A DNA stretch of 64,000 nt from Cobetia sp. L2A1 (GCF_009796845.1 NZ_CP047025.1:3162001-3226000); one strand, 5' to 3'. Positions 47,657 to 56,458 are shown, numbered from the stretch's first letter. The notes: a model not told the origin generated them from the letters alone. Numbers and translations: made by a program.

Positions 47657-48625
47657 TCATGGATGCGTCAGTCGTGCCAAGGCCAGGCTGGCGATGGCGG
47701 TATCCTGCACACCGGTACCGGTGAGATCGGCCACGGTGATGAACTGTTGGCCATCGTCTTCGTCATTGGCTTGCTCGCGCAGTCGATGCCCCGCTGCCAG
47801 CAACGCGCCCAGCTCATGCACCTCAAACGAGGGCACCCCTTCCAGCCCCTTGAGCTCACCATTGGTTTCCGACTGGCTGCGGCTGTCGCACACGAAGTGA
47901 TTGCAGCCGGCCAGTACGTCGCACTCAAGCTCGCGCTTCTCGGGGCTATCGGACCCCATGGCCGTGACATGCACGCCGGCCGGCAACATCGAGAGCTCCA
48001 GCAACGGCGAGCGTGACGGCGTGGCGGTGACGATGATGTCAGCGTTTTCGCACACGGCGTGCAGGCTGTCGTGACTGCGTACCGTCAGGCCGAGGCGCGC
48101 CTCTGTCTCACGTGCGAAATGCTCGGCACGCTCCTTGTCCCGCGCCCAGACATCGACACTCTCGATATCACGCACCAGCCGCAACGCTTCCAGCTGCAGG
48201 CCTGCCTGCTCACCCGCACCGATCAACGCGACACGCTTGCTGTCGGGACGTGACAGACACTCTGCCGCCACCGCACCGGCCAGCGCCGTGCGGATGGCCG
48301 TGAGATAGCCGCCATCATCCAGCAGCGCCTCGGCCACCCCTGTCTCGGCGGAGAACACCACCATCAGGCCATTGAGGCTCGGCAGGCCGCGCGCAGGATT
48401 GTTGAAGAAACCGGGGCTGATCTTGATCGCGAAATGCTTGAGGCCACGAATGTGCGCGGTCTTGACGTCGACCTCGCCGTTGGCCTCTTTAATCGCCATC
48501 GACAGGATCGGCGGCTGGACCACTTCGCCACGCCCCAATGCCATGAAGGCATCGCGGATAACCCCGAGCGCCGTGGCATCCAGCCCCACAACCTGTTCAA
48601 TCTGTTCACGTGTATAGATCTGCAT
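47657..48625 (-). CDS. eutC: Ornithine cyclodeaminase family, ectoine utilisation EutC-like
   Basis: A 322-residue NAD(H)-dependent enzyme of the ornithine cyclodeaminase/mu-crystallin family. VALIGAGEQAGLQLEALRLV near residue 132 is the dinucleotide-binding motif, and KISPGFFNNPARGLPSLNG the substrate loop. Next to an EutB-like dehydratase it fits EutC, which with EutB is proposed to turn hydroxyectoine into ectoine. On its own it could be an ornithine or proline-type cyclodeaminase. It follows eutB after a 99-base gap. Confidence 0.82.
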   Translation of the reverse strand: MQIYTREQIEQVVGLDATALGVIRDAFMALGRGEVVQPPILSMAIKEANGEVDVKTAHIRGLKHFAIKISPGFFNNPARGLPSLNGLMVVFSAETGVAEALLDDGGYLTAIRTALAGAVAAECLSRPDSKRVALIGAGEQAGLQLEALRLVRDIESVDVWARDKERAEHFARETEARLGLTVRSHDSLHAVCENADIIVTATPSRSPLLELSMLPAGVHVTAMGSDSPEKRELECDVLAGCNHFVCDSRSQSETNGELKGLEGVPSFEVHELGALLAAGHRLREQANDEDDGQQFITVADLTGTGVQDTAIASLALARLTHP

Positions 48626-48724
48626 GCGTACTCCTCCTTCACATCGCCACTTTCACAATGGCGGGGCCGCTCGCACTCACTGTATCCCGCAAGCTCACTG
48701 TGTCCTTCATGCCAGCGGCAGTAT

Positions 48725-49846
48725 TCATGCCAGCAATGCACGCGCCTGATCGAGCGTTTCCAGGCTGACGCCGTTGCCGCTGATGATCAGCGCGACACGC
48801 TTGCCGCGAATCGACTCGGCCAGCTGTGGGTCTGTCTCACCGAGACGAGACGCTTCCAGTGCCGCCAGCCCGACCAAGGCTGCACCTTCGACCAGCAGCT
48901 TCTCTTCTTCCAACAGCAGCAGCATGGCACGCGCAATGGCGCGCTCACTGACGTGATGGTGCGCATCCATCACACGGTGCACCAGTCCCAGCGTGGTGTG
49001 ATTGCCAAGCCCGATGCCGCCCCCCAGCGAGTCCGCGAGACTCGCGACCTCCTCGACTTCCACTGGCTGGCCGGCTTGCAGGCTATGCCACATCGCCGCG
49101 CCGTGGGTCAGGCTGACGCCATGTACCTGGATCTCGGGTCGAATCGCCTTGAGCGCTGCACCGATACCGCCGAGCAGACCACCGCCAGATAACCCGATCA
49201 GCACATGATCAAGCTGCGGGCAGTCTTCCATCAACTCAAGTCCGATGGTGCCCTGACCGGCAGCGATCAACGGATCATCGAAGGGTGGCACCGCCAGCAT
49301 GCCCTCCTCCTCGACCAGCCGATTGACCTCATGAAAGGCCTCATCCTGACTACGCCCGATACGCCGCACCTCGACACTGCCCTGGCCAGCACCTGAACCG
49401 GACACCTCGCCCAGCGCTTCGATGGCGCGCACCTTGTTGGCGGGCACCTGCTCGGAAAGATAGATGATGGCGCGCAGACCACGCCGCATCGCGGCATAGG
49501 CAAGCGCCCTGCCGTGATTGCCGGTGGAAGCAGTGGTCACGCCGCGCTGGAGACGCTCGAAGGCATCCCCTGTTGCCTGCTCGGCCACGGCGGCCAGCAG
49601 ATTGGTGGCGCCACGCAGCTTGAAGGCACCGGTGGGTTGGCGTGTCTCCAGCTTGAGCATAATCTTGGCATCGAAGCGCGCGGACAGCGCGGGTGAGGGC
49701 ACCAACGCCGTGCGCTCCACCCCCGTAGGGGGGGCGGAGACTCCTGCAGATGAGGAAGGAAACAATCGCTGACGCGCGGCGTAGATATCGGCCAGTGTCA
49801 GCGGTGTTTCCCGTGGGATACGTAACGGTGGCAGGGACAACACCAT
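48725..49846 (-). CDS. eutB: Threonine dehydratase-like PLP enzyme, hydroxyectoine EutB-like
   Basis: A 373-residue fold-type II PLP enzyme. K76 in RQPTGAFKLRGATN is the Schiff-base lysine, STGNHGRALAYAA the phosphate-side loop, and GLSGGGLLGGIG the glycine-rich PLP phosphate cup. In EutB proteins this fold removes water from hydroxyectoine. Catabolic threonine dehydratase is the other reading, but the neighbours (cyclodeaminase, class III aminotransferase, semialdehyde dehydrogenase) favour EutB. It lies 3 bases after the doeD stop, so it is co-transcribed. Confidence 0.82.
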   Translation of the reverse strand: MVLSLPPLRIPRETPLTLADIYAARQRLFPSSSAGVSAPPTGVERTALVPSPALSARFDAKIMLKLETRQPTGAFKLRGATNLLAAVAEQATGDAFERLQRGVTTASTGNHGRALAYAAMRRGLRAIIYLSEQVPANKVRAIEALGEVSGSGAGQGSVEVRRIGRSQDEAFHEVNRLVEEEGMLAVPPFDDPLIAAGQGTIGLELMEDCPQLDHVLIGLSGGGLLGGIGAALKAIRPEIQVHGVSLTHGAAMWHSLQAGQPVEVEEVASLADSLGGGIGLGNHTTLGLVHRVMDAHHHVSERAIARAMLLLLEEEKLLVEGAALVGLAALEASRLGETDPQLAESIRGKRVALIISGNGVSLETLDQARALLA

Positions 49847-49849
49847 GGC

Positions 49850-51295
49850 TTACAGATCACCGCTGGCGATGAGTTCCTGATGCACCTTGTCTACCGCGCG
49901 ACGGGCACGCGCCACGATGTCATCAATCTCTTGCGGGGTGACGATCAGTGGTGGCGCAAACCCGAGAATGTCGCCCTGCGGCATACCGCGTGCGATCAAG
50001 TCCTCTTCCAGCGCAGCAGCCGAAATACGCGGGCCAACCTTGAGCGCGGGGTCGAACGCGCGTCGTGCCGCGGGTTCCGGCGAGAATTCCAGCGCCGCCA
50101 GCAGGCCGATACCACGCACATCACCGACGATGGGGTGACCTGCGAAGGCATCCTGCATGGCGTTTTGCAGATAAGCGCCAGTCTCACGGGCGTTCTCGAC
50201 CAGTCGCTCACGACGGATGATCTCCAGATTGGCGACCCCTGCCGCCGCACCCAGCGCGTGACCGGAGTAGGTCCAACCGTGGCCGATGGCACCAAATTCA
50301 CCGGTGCCCTGCTCCAGCACCTTCCATACACGATTGCCGACTATCACCCCGGACAGCGGCTGATAGGCGCTGGTCAGACCCTTGGCGATGGTGACCAGAT
50401 CCGGCTTGATGCCGAAGTGCTGATAACCGAACTGACTGCCGAGACGCCCGAAACCACATACCACCTCGTCACAGATCAGCAGGATGTCGTGACGCTTGAG
50501 CACCGCCTGAATGGCGTCCCAGTAGCCTTCGGGCGGTGGCACGATGCCGCCGGTGCCGAGCACTGGTTCGCCAATGAAGGCGCCGACGGTCTCTGGCCCT
50601 TCGGCCTGGATCATCGCTTCAAGCTTGTCGGCACACCAGGCGGAGAAGGCCTGCTCGCTCATCTCGGCACACTCGGCAGGACGACGGTAGTAGTCCGGTG
50701 CCTCGGTATGCAGGATGCCCGCAATCGGTAGATCAAAGTGATCATGGAAGGCGGCCAGACCGGTCAGTGAACCGGATGCAATACCGGAGCCGTGGTAGCC
50801 GCGCCAGCGCGAGATGACCTTCTTCTTCTCCGGCTTGCCGATCACGTTGTGGTAATAGCGCACCAGCTTGAGCTGGGTCTCGTTGGCGTCACTGCCGGAC
50901 ATGCCGTAATAGACCTTGGACATCTCGGGGCCAGCCAGCTCGAGAATCTTCTCGGACAGCGCGATCTGCGGCTCATTCGAGTGGCCGACATAGGTGTGGT
51001 AATAACTGAGCTTGAGCGCTTGCGCGTGGATGGCATCCGCCACCTCGGTACGCCCATAGCCGATGTTGACGCAATACAGGCCCGCGAAGCCGTCAATCAA
51101 CTCGCGACCATCACGCTCACGAATGCGGATGCCTTCACCACCGGTGATCACGCGACCCGGCAGGTCGCCCTGTGCGAAGTCACGCAGGTGGGTGGAGGCA
51201 TGGAAGGTCACCTTGCGATCACGGCGGATCAGCTCTTCAGTGCTGGTGGAGCTGTCAAAGCTGGCAGCTTGGCTGGGAGTGTTATCGGTGGTCAT
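49850..51295 (-). CDS. doeD: Class III aminotransferase, diaminobutyrate transaminase DoeD-like
   Basis: A 481-residue PLP aminotransferase. GLYCVNIGYGR, YYGMSGSDANETQLKLVRY, LICDEVVCGFGRLG (PLP-ring aspartate) and TIAKGLTSAYQPLSGVIV (PLP lysine) are all visible. In ectoine breakdown DoeD converts L-2,4-diaminobutyrate to aspartate semialdehyde. Omega-amino-acid or putrescine transaminase remains possible. AGGAG precedes the ATG at 51295, which decides the start. It sits between doeC and eutB on the same strand. Confidence 0.83.
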   Translation of the reverse strand: MTTDNTPSQAASFDSSTSTEELIRRDRKVTFHASTHLRDFAQGDLPGRVITGGEGIRIRERDGRELIDGFAGLYCVNIGYGRTEVADAIHAQALKLSYYHTYVGHSNEPQIALSEKILELAGPEMSKVYYGMSGSDANETQLKLVRYYHNVIGKPEKKKVISRWRGYHGSGIASGSLTGLAAFHDHFDLPIAGILHTEAPDYYRRPAECAEMSEQAFSAWCADKLEAMIQAEGPETVGAFIGEPVLGTGGIVPPPEGYWDAIQAVLKRHDILLICDEVVCGFGRLGSQFGYQHFGIKPDLVTIAKGLTSAYQPLSGVIVGNRVWKVLEQGTGEFGAIGHGWTYSGHALGAAAGVANLEIIRRERLVENARETGAYLQNAMQDAFAGHPIVGDVRGIGLLAALEFSPEPAARRAFDPALKVGPRISAAALEEDLIARGMPQGDILGFAPPLIVTPQEIDDIVARARRAVDKVHQELIASGDL

Positions 51296-51369
51296 GAAGA
51301 TCTCCTGAAAAGGGTCGGACAAGACGTAAACAACGAAGCGGTATCAACGGGACACCCGCCGAAAAGCCA

Positions 51370-52887
51370 TCAACTGCCGGAAGCACTCGGTAATCCCCCC
51401 AGGCAGTAGTACTTGATATCCATGTATTCCTCGAGCCCTTGGCGGCCGCCTTCGCGGCCAAGCCCGGACTGTTTGACGCCACCAAAGGGAATCGGCGCAC
51501 CGGTCATCTTCACCGAATTGACCGAGACCATGCCGAAACGCAGGCCGCGCATCAGTTGCCAGATGCGGCGAATGTCATGGGTATAGACATAGGCGGCCAG
51601 CCCGTATTCGGTGTCATTGGCCATCGCGATCACCTCATCCTCATCATGCCAGGCGGTAACCCCTGCCACGGGAGAGAAGGTTTCCTCGTGCCATGCCCGC
51701 ATGCTGGGCGTGACATCCGCCAGCAGCACCGGCATGAAGAAGTTGGGCCCCGGCGCCATGCTCTGATCACCATAAATCAGACGCGCACCCTGCTCGACGG
51801 CGTCATCGACGATGGTTTGCGCCTTGGCCACGGCGTCGCGGTGAATCAGCGGGCCGAGATCAATACCCGAGACCAGCCCATTGCCGACCTTGAGCTTTTT
51901 CATCAAACGTACGAAGTGCGTCAGAAAATCTTCATAGAGGCTGTCGTGAACCAGGATACGGTTGGCGGCCAGGCAGTCCTGCCCGGAGGTCTGGAACTTG
52001 GCATCCACTGCGGCGCGCGCCGCCTCTTCGGGGTCCATGTCCGGCCCGACGATGAAGGGCGCATTGCCGCCGAGCTCCAGCGAGACTCGCTTGACGCTAT
52101 TGGCGCACTGGCTCAGCAGCAGACGGCCAACGCGTGTGGAGCCGGTGAATGACAGCGCTGCAACGCGTGAGTCATCGCATAGCTGTTTGGAGACCTCTGC
52201 CGCCTCGCCAGTGATGACACTGAACACACCGGCCGGAATGCCGGCGCGCTCAGCGAGTTCCGCCAGCGCCAGTGCGGAGAACGGCGTCTCGCCCGCCGGC
52301 TTGACCAGCACCGTGCAGCCCGCGGCCAGCGCGGCGGCTGCCTTGCGGGTGATCATCGCCAACGGGAAGTTCCACGGCGTGATCAGTGCGGCCACGCCGA
52401 TCGGCTCACGCAGGGTGCCCAGCGCCGCCCCGGGAATGTGGCTGGGAATGGTCTCGCCGTAGGCGCGGCTGCCCTCTTCGGCGAACCAGTGAATGAAACT
52501 GGCACCGTATTCAACCTCACCACGAGCGTCCGCTAGCGTCTTGCCCTGCTCGCGGGTCATGAGCATGGCGAGGTCTTCCTTATGCTCTCGAATCAATCGA
52601 TACCAGGTGTCCAGCAGCTCGCCGCGCTCATCGGCGCGCAGCAGGCGCCACGCCCGCTGGGCCTTGTCCGCCGAGGCAATGGCGGCGTCGATCTGATGGG
52701 ATTCAAGCCACGGCACCTGCCCAAGGCGCTCACCGGTAGCGGGGTCAAACACGGCCTCTTCACGGCCGCCCTCGCCATGTACCCAGCAGCCGTCTACATA
52801 GGCGAGCTGGCGGAATAGACGTGGGTCTTCGAGTGCCATGCCATCGCTGGCGCTGGCCCACTGACGGGTAAGGGATTGAACACTCAT
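51370..52887 (-). CDS. doeC: Aldehyde dehydrogenase, aspartate-semialdehyde DoeC-like (GabD family)
   Basis: A 505-residue NAD(P)-dependent aldehyde dehydrogenase of the succinate-semialdehyde type. LITPWNFPLAMITRKAAAAL is the cofactor motif, SLELGGNAPFIV holds the catalytic glutamate and QTSGQDCLAANRILV the nucleophilic cysteine. In Halomonas DoeC of this family oxidises aspartate semialdehyde to aspartate, the last step of ectoine use. GGAGG sits 5 bases before the ATG. It is the promoter-proximal gene of the doeC-doeD-eutB-eutC run, behind a region with direct repeats and hairpins. Confidence 0.85.
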   Translation of the reverse strand: MSVQSLTRQWASASDGMALEDPRLFRQLAYVDGCWVHGEGGREEAVFDPATGERLGQVPWLESHQIDAAIASADKAQRAWRLLRADERGELLDTWYRLIREHKEDLAMLMTREQGKTLADARGEVEYGASFIHWFAEEGSRAYGETIPSHIPGAALGTLREPIGVAALITPWNFPLAMITRKAAAALAAGCTVLVKPAGETPFSALALAELAERAGIPAGVFSVITGEAAEVSKQLCDDSRVAALSFTGSTRVGRLLLSQCANSVKRVSLELGGNAPFIVGPDMDPEEAARAAVDAKFQTSGQDCLAANRILVHDSLYEDFLTHFVRLMKKLKVGNGLVSGIDLGPLIHRDAVAKAQTIVDDAVEQGARLIYGDQSMAPGPNFFMPVLLADVTPSMRAWHEETFSPVAGVTAWHDEDEVIAMANDTEYGLAAYVYTHDIRRIWQLMRGLRFGMVSVNSVKMTGAPIPFGGVKQSGLGREGGRQGLEEYMDIKYYCLGGLPSASGS

Positions 52888-53126
52888 GGGCTGCCTCCAC
52901 GGTCGAAAGACCGTCGTCGAATATCACGCGCAAGACAGAACCCGCCGTCGTGGCGGGTGCTGTGTGATGTCTTCAGTGTGGAGGATGTCGAGCGTCGAAA
53001 CTTTCGGTACTCGCCACTACGGCATAGCGTTTTTTCTGTATATACCGTGTGAGGTTGAGGTTTTTTCTGTATGGCGGGGATCGGTCTATCAAGGGTGAGC
53101 GATGCGAGCGCTATCGAGCGCAAGCA
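52888..53126 (-). promoter_or_regulatory. doeC upstream region: direct repeats and leader hairpins
   Basis: On the minus strand ATACAGAAAAAAC occurs twice (53060-53072 and 53029-53041), 31 bases apart, about three helical turns. Nearer the gene are two perfect hairpins, 52941-52957 (6-bp stem, 5-base loop) and 52899-52914 (6-bp stem, 4-base loop); the latter directly abuts the GGAGG ribosome-binding site. The direct repeats are a candidate operator for a MocR/GabR-type regulator, the class to which EnuR of ectoine breakdown belongs. No regulator gene is present in the window. Confidence 0.55.
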
Positions 53127-53675
53127 TCAGGCAGTCTCCACATCGCTTTCGGTCAGCTCGGCATAGAGCTCCGGATAAGCTTCCTGGAGGCGTTCAAGCT
53201 CTTCACGCGCATGGGGAATGGCGTCGGTGAGCTGTTGCCACTCTTCATCATTGAGGTGATCACGCATCAGCGGAAATAGCTCCTGACGCTCGGCACGCAG
53301 GTAGTCACGGTGAGACTCCACGTAGTCGTGAAGGTCTGAATTGAACTGTTCCATCGGAACGATCTGGTCCATCAGGATGCTGTCGAGATTGTCAGACAGC
53401 TTGGACAGACGGGTGTGCAAGGTGTGGTACTGCTCAATCAGTCGCTTGCACAGGGGCGTGGCTTCAGTAGAACGCTCACACAGCATCTGACTGCATTCGC
53501 GCTCCAGCGGAATGATAAAGCCCTGCATGTAATCAAGGATGTAATCCACGACTTCGCGCATCATGCGAAAGTCCGGCCGTTCGCCACTGACCAAGGTTCT
53601 ATGGCGGTGCGATAGCACATGCAGCAGACGAGCCATATTGGCGTGGTCCTGGCGCAGCTGAGTCACATTGGGCAT
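53127..53675 (-). CDS. Hemerythrin-like four-helix protein with missing iron ligands
   Basis: A 182-residue all-helical protein with the hemerythrin HHE layout. The first His (H11 in RQDHANM) and the third-helix His (QYHTLHTRL) are kept. In helix 2, where His-His-x-x-x-Glu is expected, the text is FIIPLERE (I54, I55), and in helix 4 a Tyr (Y125 in DYLRAERQELFP) stands where His is usual. It may bind iron weakly or not at all. TAGGAGGAG gives a very strong ribosome-binding site. Function unknown; possibly stress or nitric-oxide related. Confidence 0.75.
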   Translation of the reverse strand: MPNVTQLRQDHANMARLLHVLSHRHRTLVSGERPDFRMMREVVDYILDYMQGFIIPLERECSQMLCERSTEATPLCKRLIEQYHTLHTRLSKLSDNLDSILMDQIVPMEQFNSDLHDYVESHRDYLRAERQELFPLMRDHLNDEEWQQLTDAIPHAREELERLQEAYPELYAELTESDVETA

Positions 53676-53974
53676 GACTTTCTCCTCCTAATGGAACAGG
53701 TGGCCGATGCTGGCAGACAGTGCTGCCGCCTCGGGCATTGCGACAGTATGTGGCAATGTCGTCATGCTCAAGTGTAGGACACATCACCCAAACGCTCGTT
53801 AGACGTTGGGCGGGATTGCCTTTATTAGCATGACATGCTGTCAAAAAAGCGTGGCATTCAGCGCCTTATCACCTGCTGATTTGTACAGGATCATGTGATC
53901 AGCGATGATGAGCAAAGGTGACGCGCTCTGCGCCCTCAACCTGCCAGCCACGCCTGATGGAGCCTGAATCCCCG

Positions 53975-55336
53975 ATGGATCTCTTTGCCGATACTGCCTC
54001 GAATGCCCATGCGCCGCTGGCCTTCCGCATGCGTCCACGTACGTTGGATGACTACATCGGTCAGTCGGCGCTGGTCGGGCCGGACATGCCGCTACGTCAA
54101 ATGGTCGCGACCGGGGTCGTGCGCTCAATGATTCTGTGGGGCCCGCCCGGTGTCGGAAAGACAACGCTGGCCGAGATTCTGGCTCACGGCTGCGATGCAC
54201 ATCTGGAGCAGCTGTCGGCAGTGATGGCGGGCGTCAAGGACATCCGCGAGGTGGTCGAGCGTGCACGTCACCATCAGGCCAGCGATCGTCAGACGGTGAT
54301 GTTCCTCGATGAGATTCACCGCCTCAACAAGAGCCAGCAAGACGCGCTGTTGCCGCATGTGGAATCCGGTCTACTGACGCTGATTGGTGCGACCACCGAG
54401 AATCCGTCGTTTGAGGTCAACTCGGCACTGCTCTCGCGGGCACGGGTGTATGTACTCAAGGCGCTGGAGGTGGATGATCTTGTCGAGGTGCTGATGCGGG
54501 CGCTGAGTGATGAGGAAAACGGTCTCGGTGCCCGTGCCATCGAGGCCAGTCGCGAGACATTGACCCGCATTGCGCGGGCGGCCTCCGGAGACGCGCGTCG
54601 CGCATTGGGCCTGCTTGAAACGGCCTGCGACTTCGTCCGACGCGAATCTTCCCCAGATGGCGCGGTGCGTGAAATCCTCGAAGATAGCTCGCTGGAGGCA
54701 GTGCTCGGCCATCAGGCCTCAAGCTTCGACAAGCAAGGCGACGATTACTACGACCTGCTGTCGGCCATTCACAAGTCGGTGCGCTCTTCTCGGCCGGATG
54801 CGGCACTGCTGTACATGGCGCGCTTCATGGATGGCGGCGGTGATCCGCTCGACGTGGTACGCCGACTGGCGGCAGTGGCCTCTGAAGATGTCGGTAATGC
54901 CGACCCGCGCGCCCTGCCGCTGACCATCGCCGCATGGGACGCCTACCTGCGCCTCGGTGATTACGAGGGCCAGCGGGCGATTGCCCACGCCGCGATTCAT
55001 CTCTCCATCGCACCGAAGAGCAATGCCATCGATGTCGCCTGGAAAGAGGCCAAGGCCTTCGTGCGCCAGCAGCCGCACTTCGGGGTGCCGGTCTATTTGC
55101 GTAACGCGCCAACGACACTGATGAAGGAGCTGGGCATGGGCGAAGGCTATCGCTATGCCCACAACGAGCCCAATGGCTACCCTGCCGGCAGTGCGCATAA
55201 TGCCTGGCCACAGGAGTTGCCCACGCAGCAGTTCTATCGCCCGACCCAGTATGGCGGCGAGAAGCGCTTTGCAGAGGTCGAGCGTTGGCGGCGTGAGCTG
55301 GATGACTACGCGGATCAGAACCAGCCTGCGCAGTAG
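53975..55336 (+). CDS. rarA: Replication-associated recombination protein A (RarA/MgsA)
   Basis: A 453-residue AAA+ ATPase related to clamp-loader subunits that acts at stalled replication forks. LAFRMRPRTLDDYIGQ opens the domain, WGPPGVGKTTLAEIL is Walker A, MFLDEIHRLNKSQQD Walker B, GATTENPSFEVN sensor 1. The C-terminal MgsA tetramer domain (YLRNAPTTLMKELGMGEGYRYAHNEPNG, read in part) is complete. The ATG at 53975 matches the family start; ATG 53957 and GTG 53918 are possible. The stop lies in a 13-bp tandem repeat. Confidence 0.95.
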   Translation: MDLFADTASNAHAPLAFRMRPRTLDDYIGQSALVGPDMPLRQMVATGVVRSMILWGPPGVGKTTLAEILAHGCDAHLEQLSAVMAGVKDIREVVERARHHQASDRQTVMFLDEIHRLNKSQQDALLPHVESGLLTLIGATTENPSFEVNSALLSRARVYVLKALEVDDLVEVLMRALSDEENGLGARAIEASRETLTRIARAASGDARRALGLLETACDFVRRESSPDGAVREILEDSSLEAVLGHQASSFDKQGDDYYDLLSAIHKSVRSSRPDAALLYMARFMDGGGDPLDVVRRLAAVASEDVGNADPRALPLTIAAWDAYLRLGDYEGQRAIAHAAIHLSIAPKSNAIDVAWKEAKAFVRQQPHFGVPVYLRNAPTTLMKELGMGEGYRYAHNEPNGYPAGSAHNAWPQELPTQQFYRPTQYGGEKRFAEVERWRRELDDYADQNQPAQ

Positions 55337-55384
55337 CGCCGGGAATTAGCACCGAGAATTAGCGCCGGGAATTAGCGCTCGGGA
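55335..55384 (+). repeat. 13-bp tandem repeat at the rarA stop
   Basis: Three units of 13 bases (AGCGCCGGGAATT, AGCACCGAGAATT, AGCGCCGGGAATT) and a partial fourth run from 55335, where the rarA stop codon TAG overlaps the first unit. Each unit begins within a TAG. Confidence 0.9.
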
Positions 55385-55451
55385 TCAGTGAAAAGCACTG
55401 AGCTGCGCCATTCAAGCAGCCCAGTCAGCTACAACATGGACAGCGCCCATA

Positions 55452-55490
55452 CACACAAACGCCCGGACCAATGGACCGGGCGTTTGTGTG
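55452..55490. terminator. Hairpin terminator between rarA and lolA
   Basis: A perfect 15-bp stem (55452-55466 with 55476-55490) lies between the two convergent genes. Its T-tract is broken (TTTGTGTGTGG), so strength is uncertain, but symmetry suits both strands. Confidence 0.75.
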
Positions 55491-55543
55491 TGGCCGTCAG
55501 CTAGTGCCTGGCGATGAATTCATCAACCGGGAATGGCAAGCGA

Positions 55544-56269
55544 TTAGCGACCCGCCGCTGACTGCTCACGAATGACATCAGCGCCTTTCGGAATCTGGAA
55601 TACGAAACGGCTGGCCTCAAGCGTCGGATTGAATTCAATGTTGTTGAAGTCGATCGCGGTGCGCTGGCCAGTGGAATCCGCCATCTGCAGCATGTCGAGA
55701 CGCTCATTGTCGAAGGTCAGCTTGAGGCTTTCAAAGAGCGTATCCGCCTGCTTGGGCGTCAGCGTGAAAGTCTCACGAGCACCCTGCTGCTGGCGCTCCA
55801 CTTCGTAGTTGGCGGTCAGCTCACTGGCACGCCCGGACAACAGCAGTGCGGGGGTGTGAGTGACACGCTCATCCAGCGGCTGCACGGTGACCTGCTCAAG
55901 ATCCGGGTCGTGCAGATAGACTTCCTTGCCATCAGAGACCACTTCCTGACGATACGGCGCATCGACACTCCAGCGGAACTTGCCCGGACGCGACAACCAC
56001 ATCTTGCCGTGCGCTTCCTGCAGGCGCTGGCCCGAACCATCGAGAATCTGCTGATCGAAATCCGCCACGTAGGTCTTGAGCGGCTCCAGCAGCCTCGACA
56101 GGCGGTCTCCCGCGGCCTGATCGGCCTGTACCGGAAGGCTGGCAACACCAAAGGTGACGCCCACCGCAAGCGCGGCGCCCAAGGCCTTGAACTTGCGAGT
56201 CGATAGCGCCTTGAATTTACGGGTAGAGATGACAGTCACAACTGAATTCAACAGGGACAGAGTTTTCAT
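55544..56269 (-). CDS. lolA: Outer-membrane lipoprotein carrier LolA
   Basis: A 241-residue periplasmic chaperone that carries lipoproteins from LolCDE to LolB. The signal peptide ends at about residue 49 (VGVTFGVASLPVQADQ). The mature protein starts with the RLSRLLEPLKTYVADFDQQI region and has GKMWLSRPGKFRWSVDAPYR, typical of LolA. The signal region is long because TRKFKALS appears twice in tandem. AAGGAG precedes the ATG at 56269. It follows ftsK on the same strand (190-base gap), as in many gammaproteobacteria. Confidence 0.94.
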   Translation of the reverse strand: MKTLSLLNSVVTVISTRKFKALSTRKFKALGAALAVGVTFGVASLPVQADQAAGDRLSRLLEPLKTYVADFDQQILDGSGQRLQEAHGKMWLSRPGKFRWSVDAPYRQEVVSDGKEVYLHDPDLEQVTVQPLDERVTHTPALLLSGRASELTANYEVERQQQGARETFTLTPKQADTLFESLKLTFDNERLDMLQMADSTGQRTAIDFNNIEFNPTLEASRFVFQIPKGADVIREQSAAGR

Positions 56270-56368
56270 GCAGCTCCTTGCGATGAGGAAGGCACTGATA
56301 GCTGACGGAGCACACCGCAGGCTCATATCGTCTTCAATGCGTTCATCACTTCAGCAATTCGGGGTGGG

Positions 56369-56444
56369 TCACGTCAGCAACTCGGTAGCCGCTGACGTGA
56401 TATCTGAAGGCTTTGACAGGGGCGGAGACAAAAAGCTCCCCGCC
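56369..56444. repeat. Hairpins in the ftsK-lolA gap
   Basis: A perfect 10-bp inverted repeat (56369-56378 with 56391-56400) and a GC-rich hairpin at about 56419-56445, immediately after the ftsK stop, lie in the gap. Neither has a T-tract, so termination is not certain. Confidence 0.5.
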
Positions 56445-56458
56445 CAATATCACGGTCA

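Noticed and set aside
53889..53900. GATCA-TG-TGATC inverted repeat before rarA as an Fnr/Anr-type site
   Set aside because: It lacks the TTGAT-N4-ATCAA pattern and spacing, so no regulator can be named.
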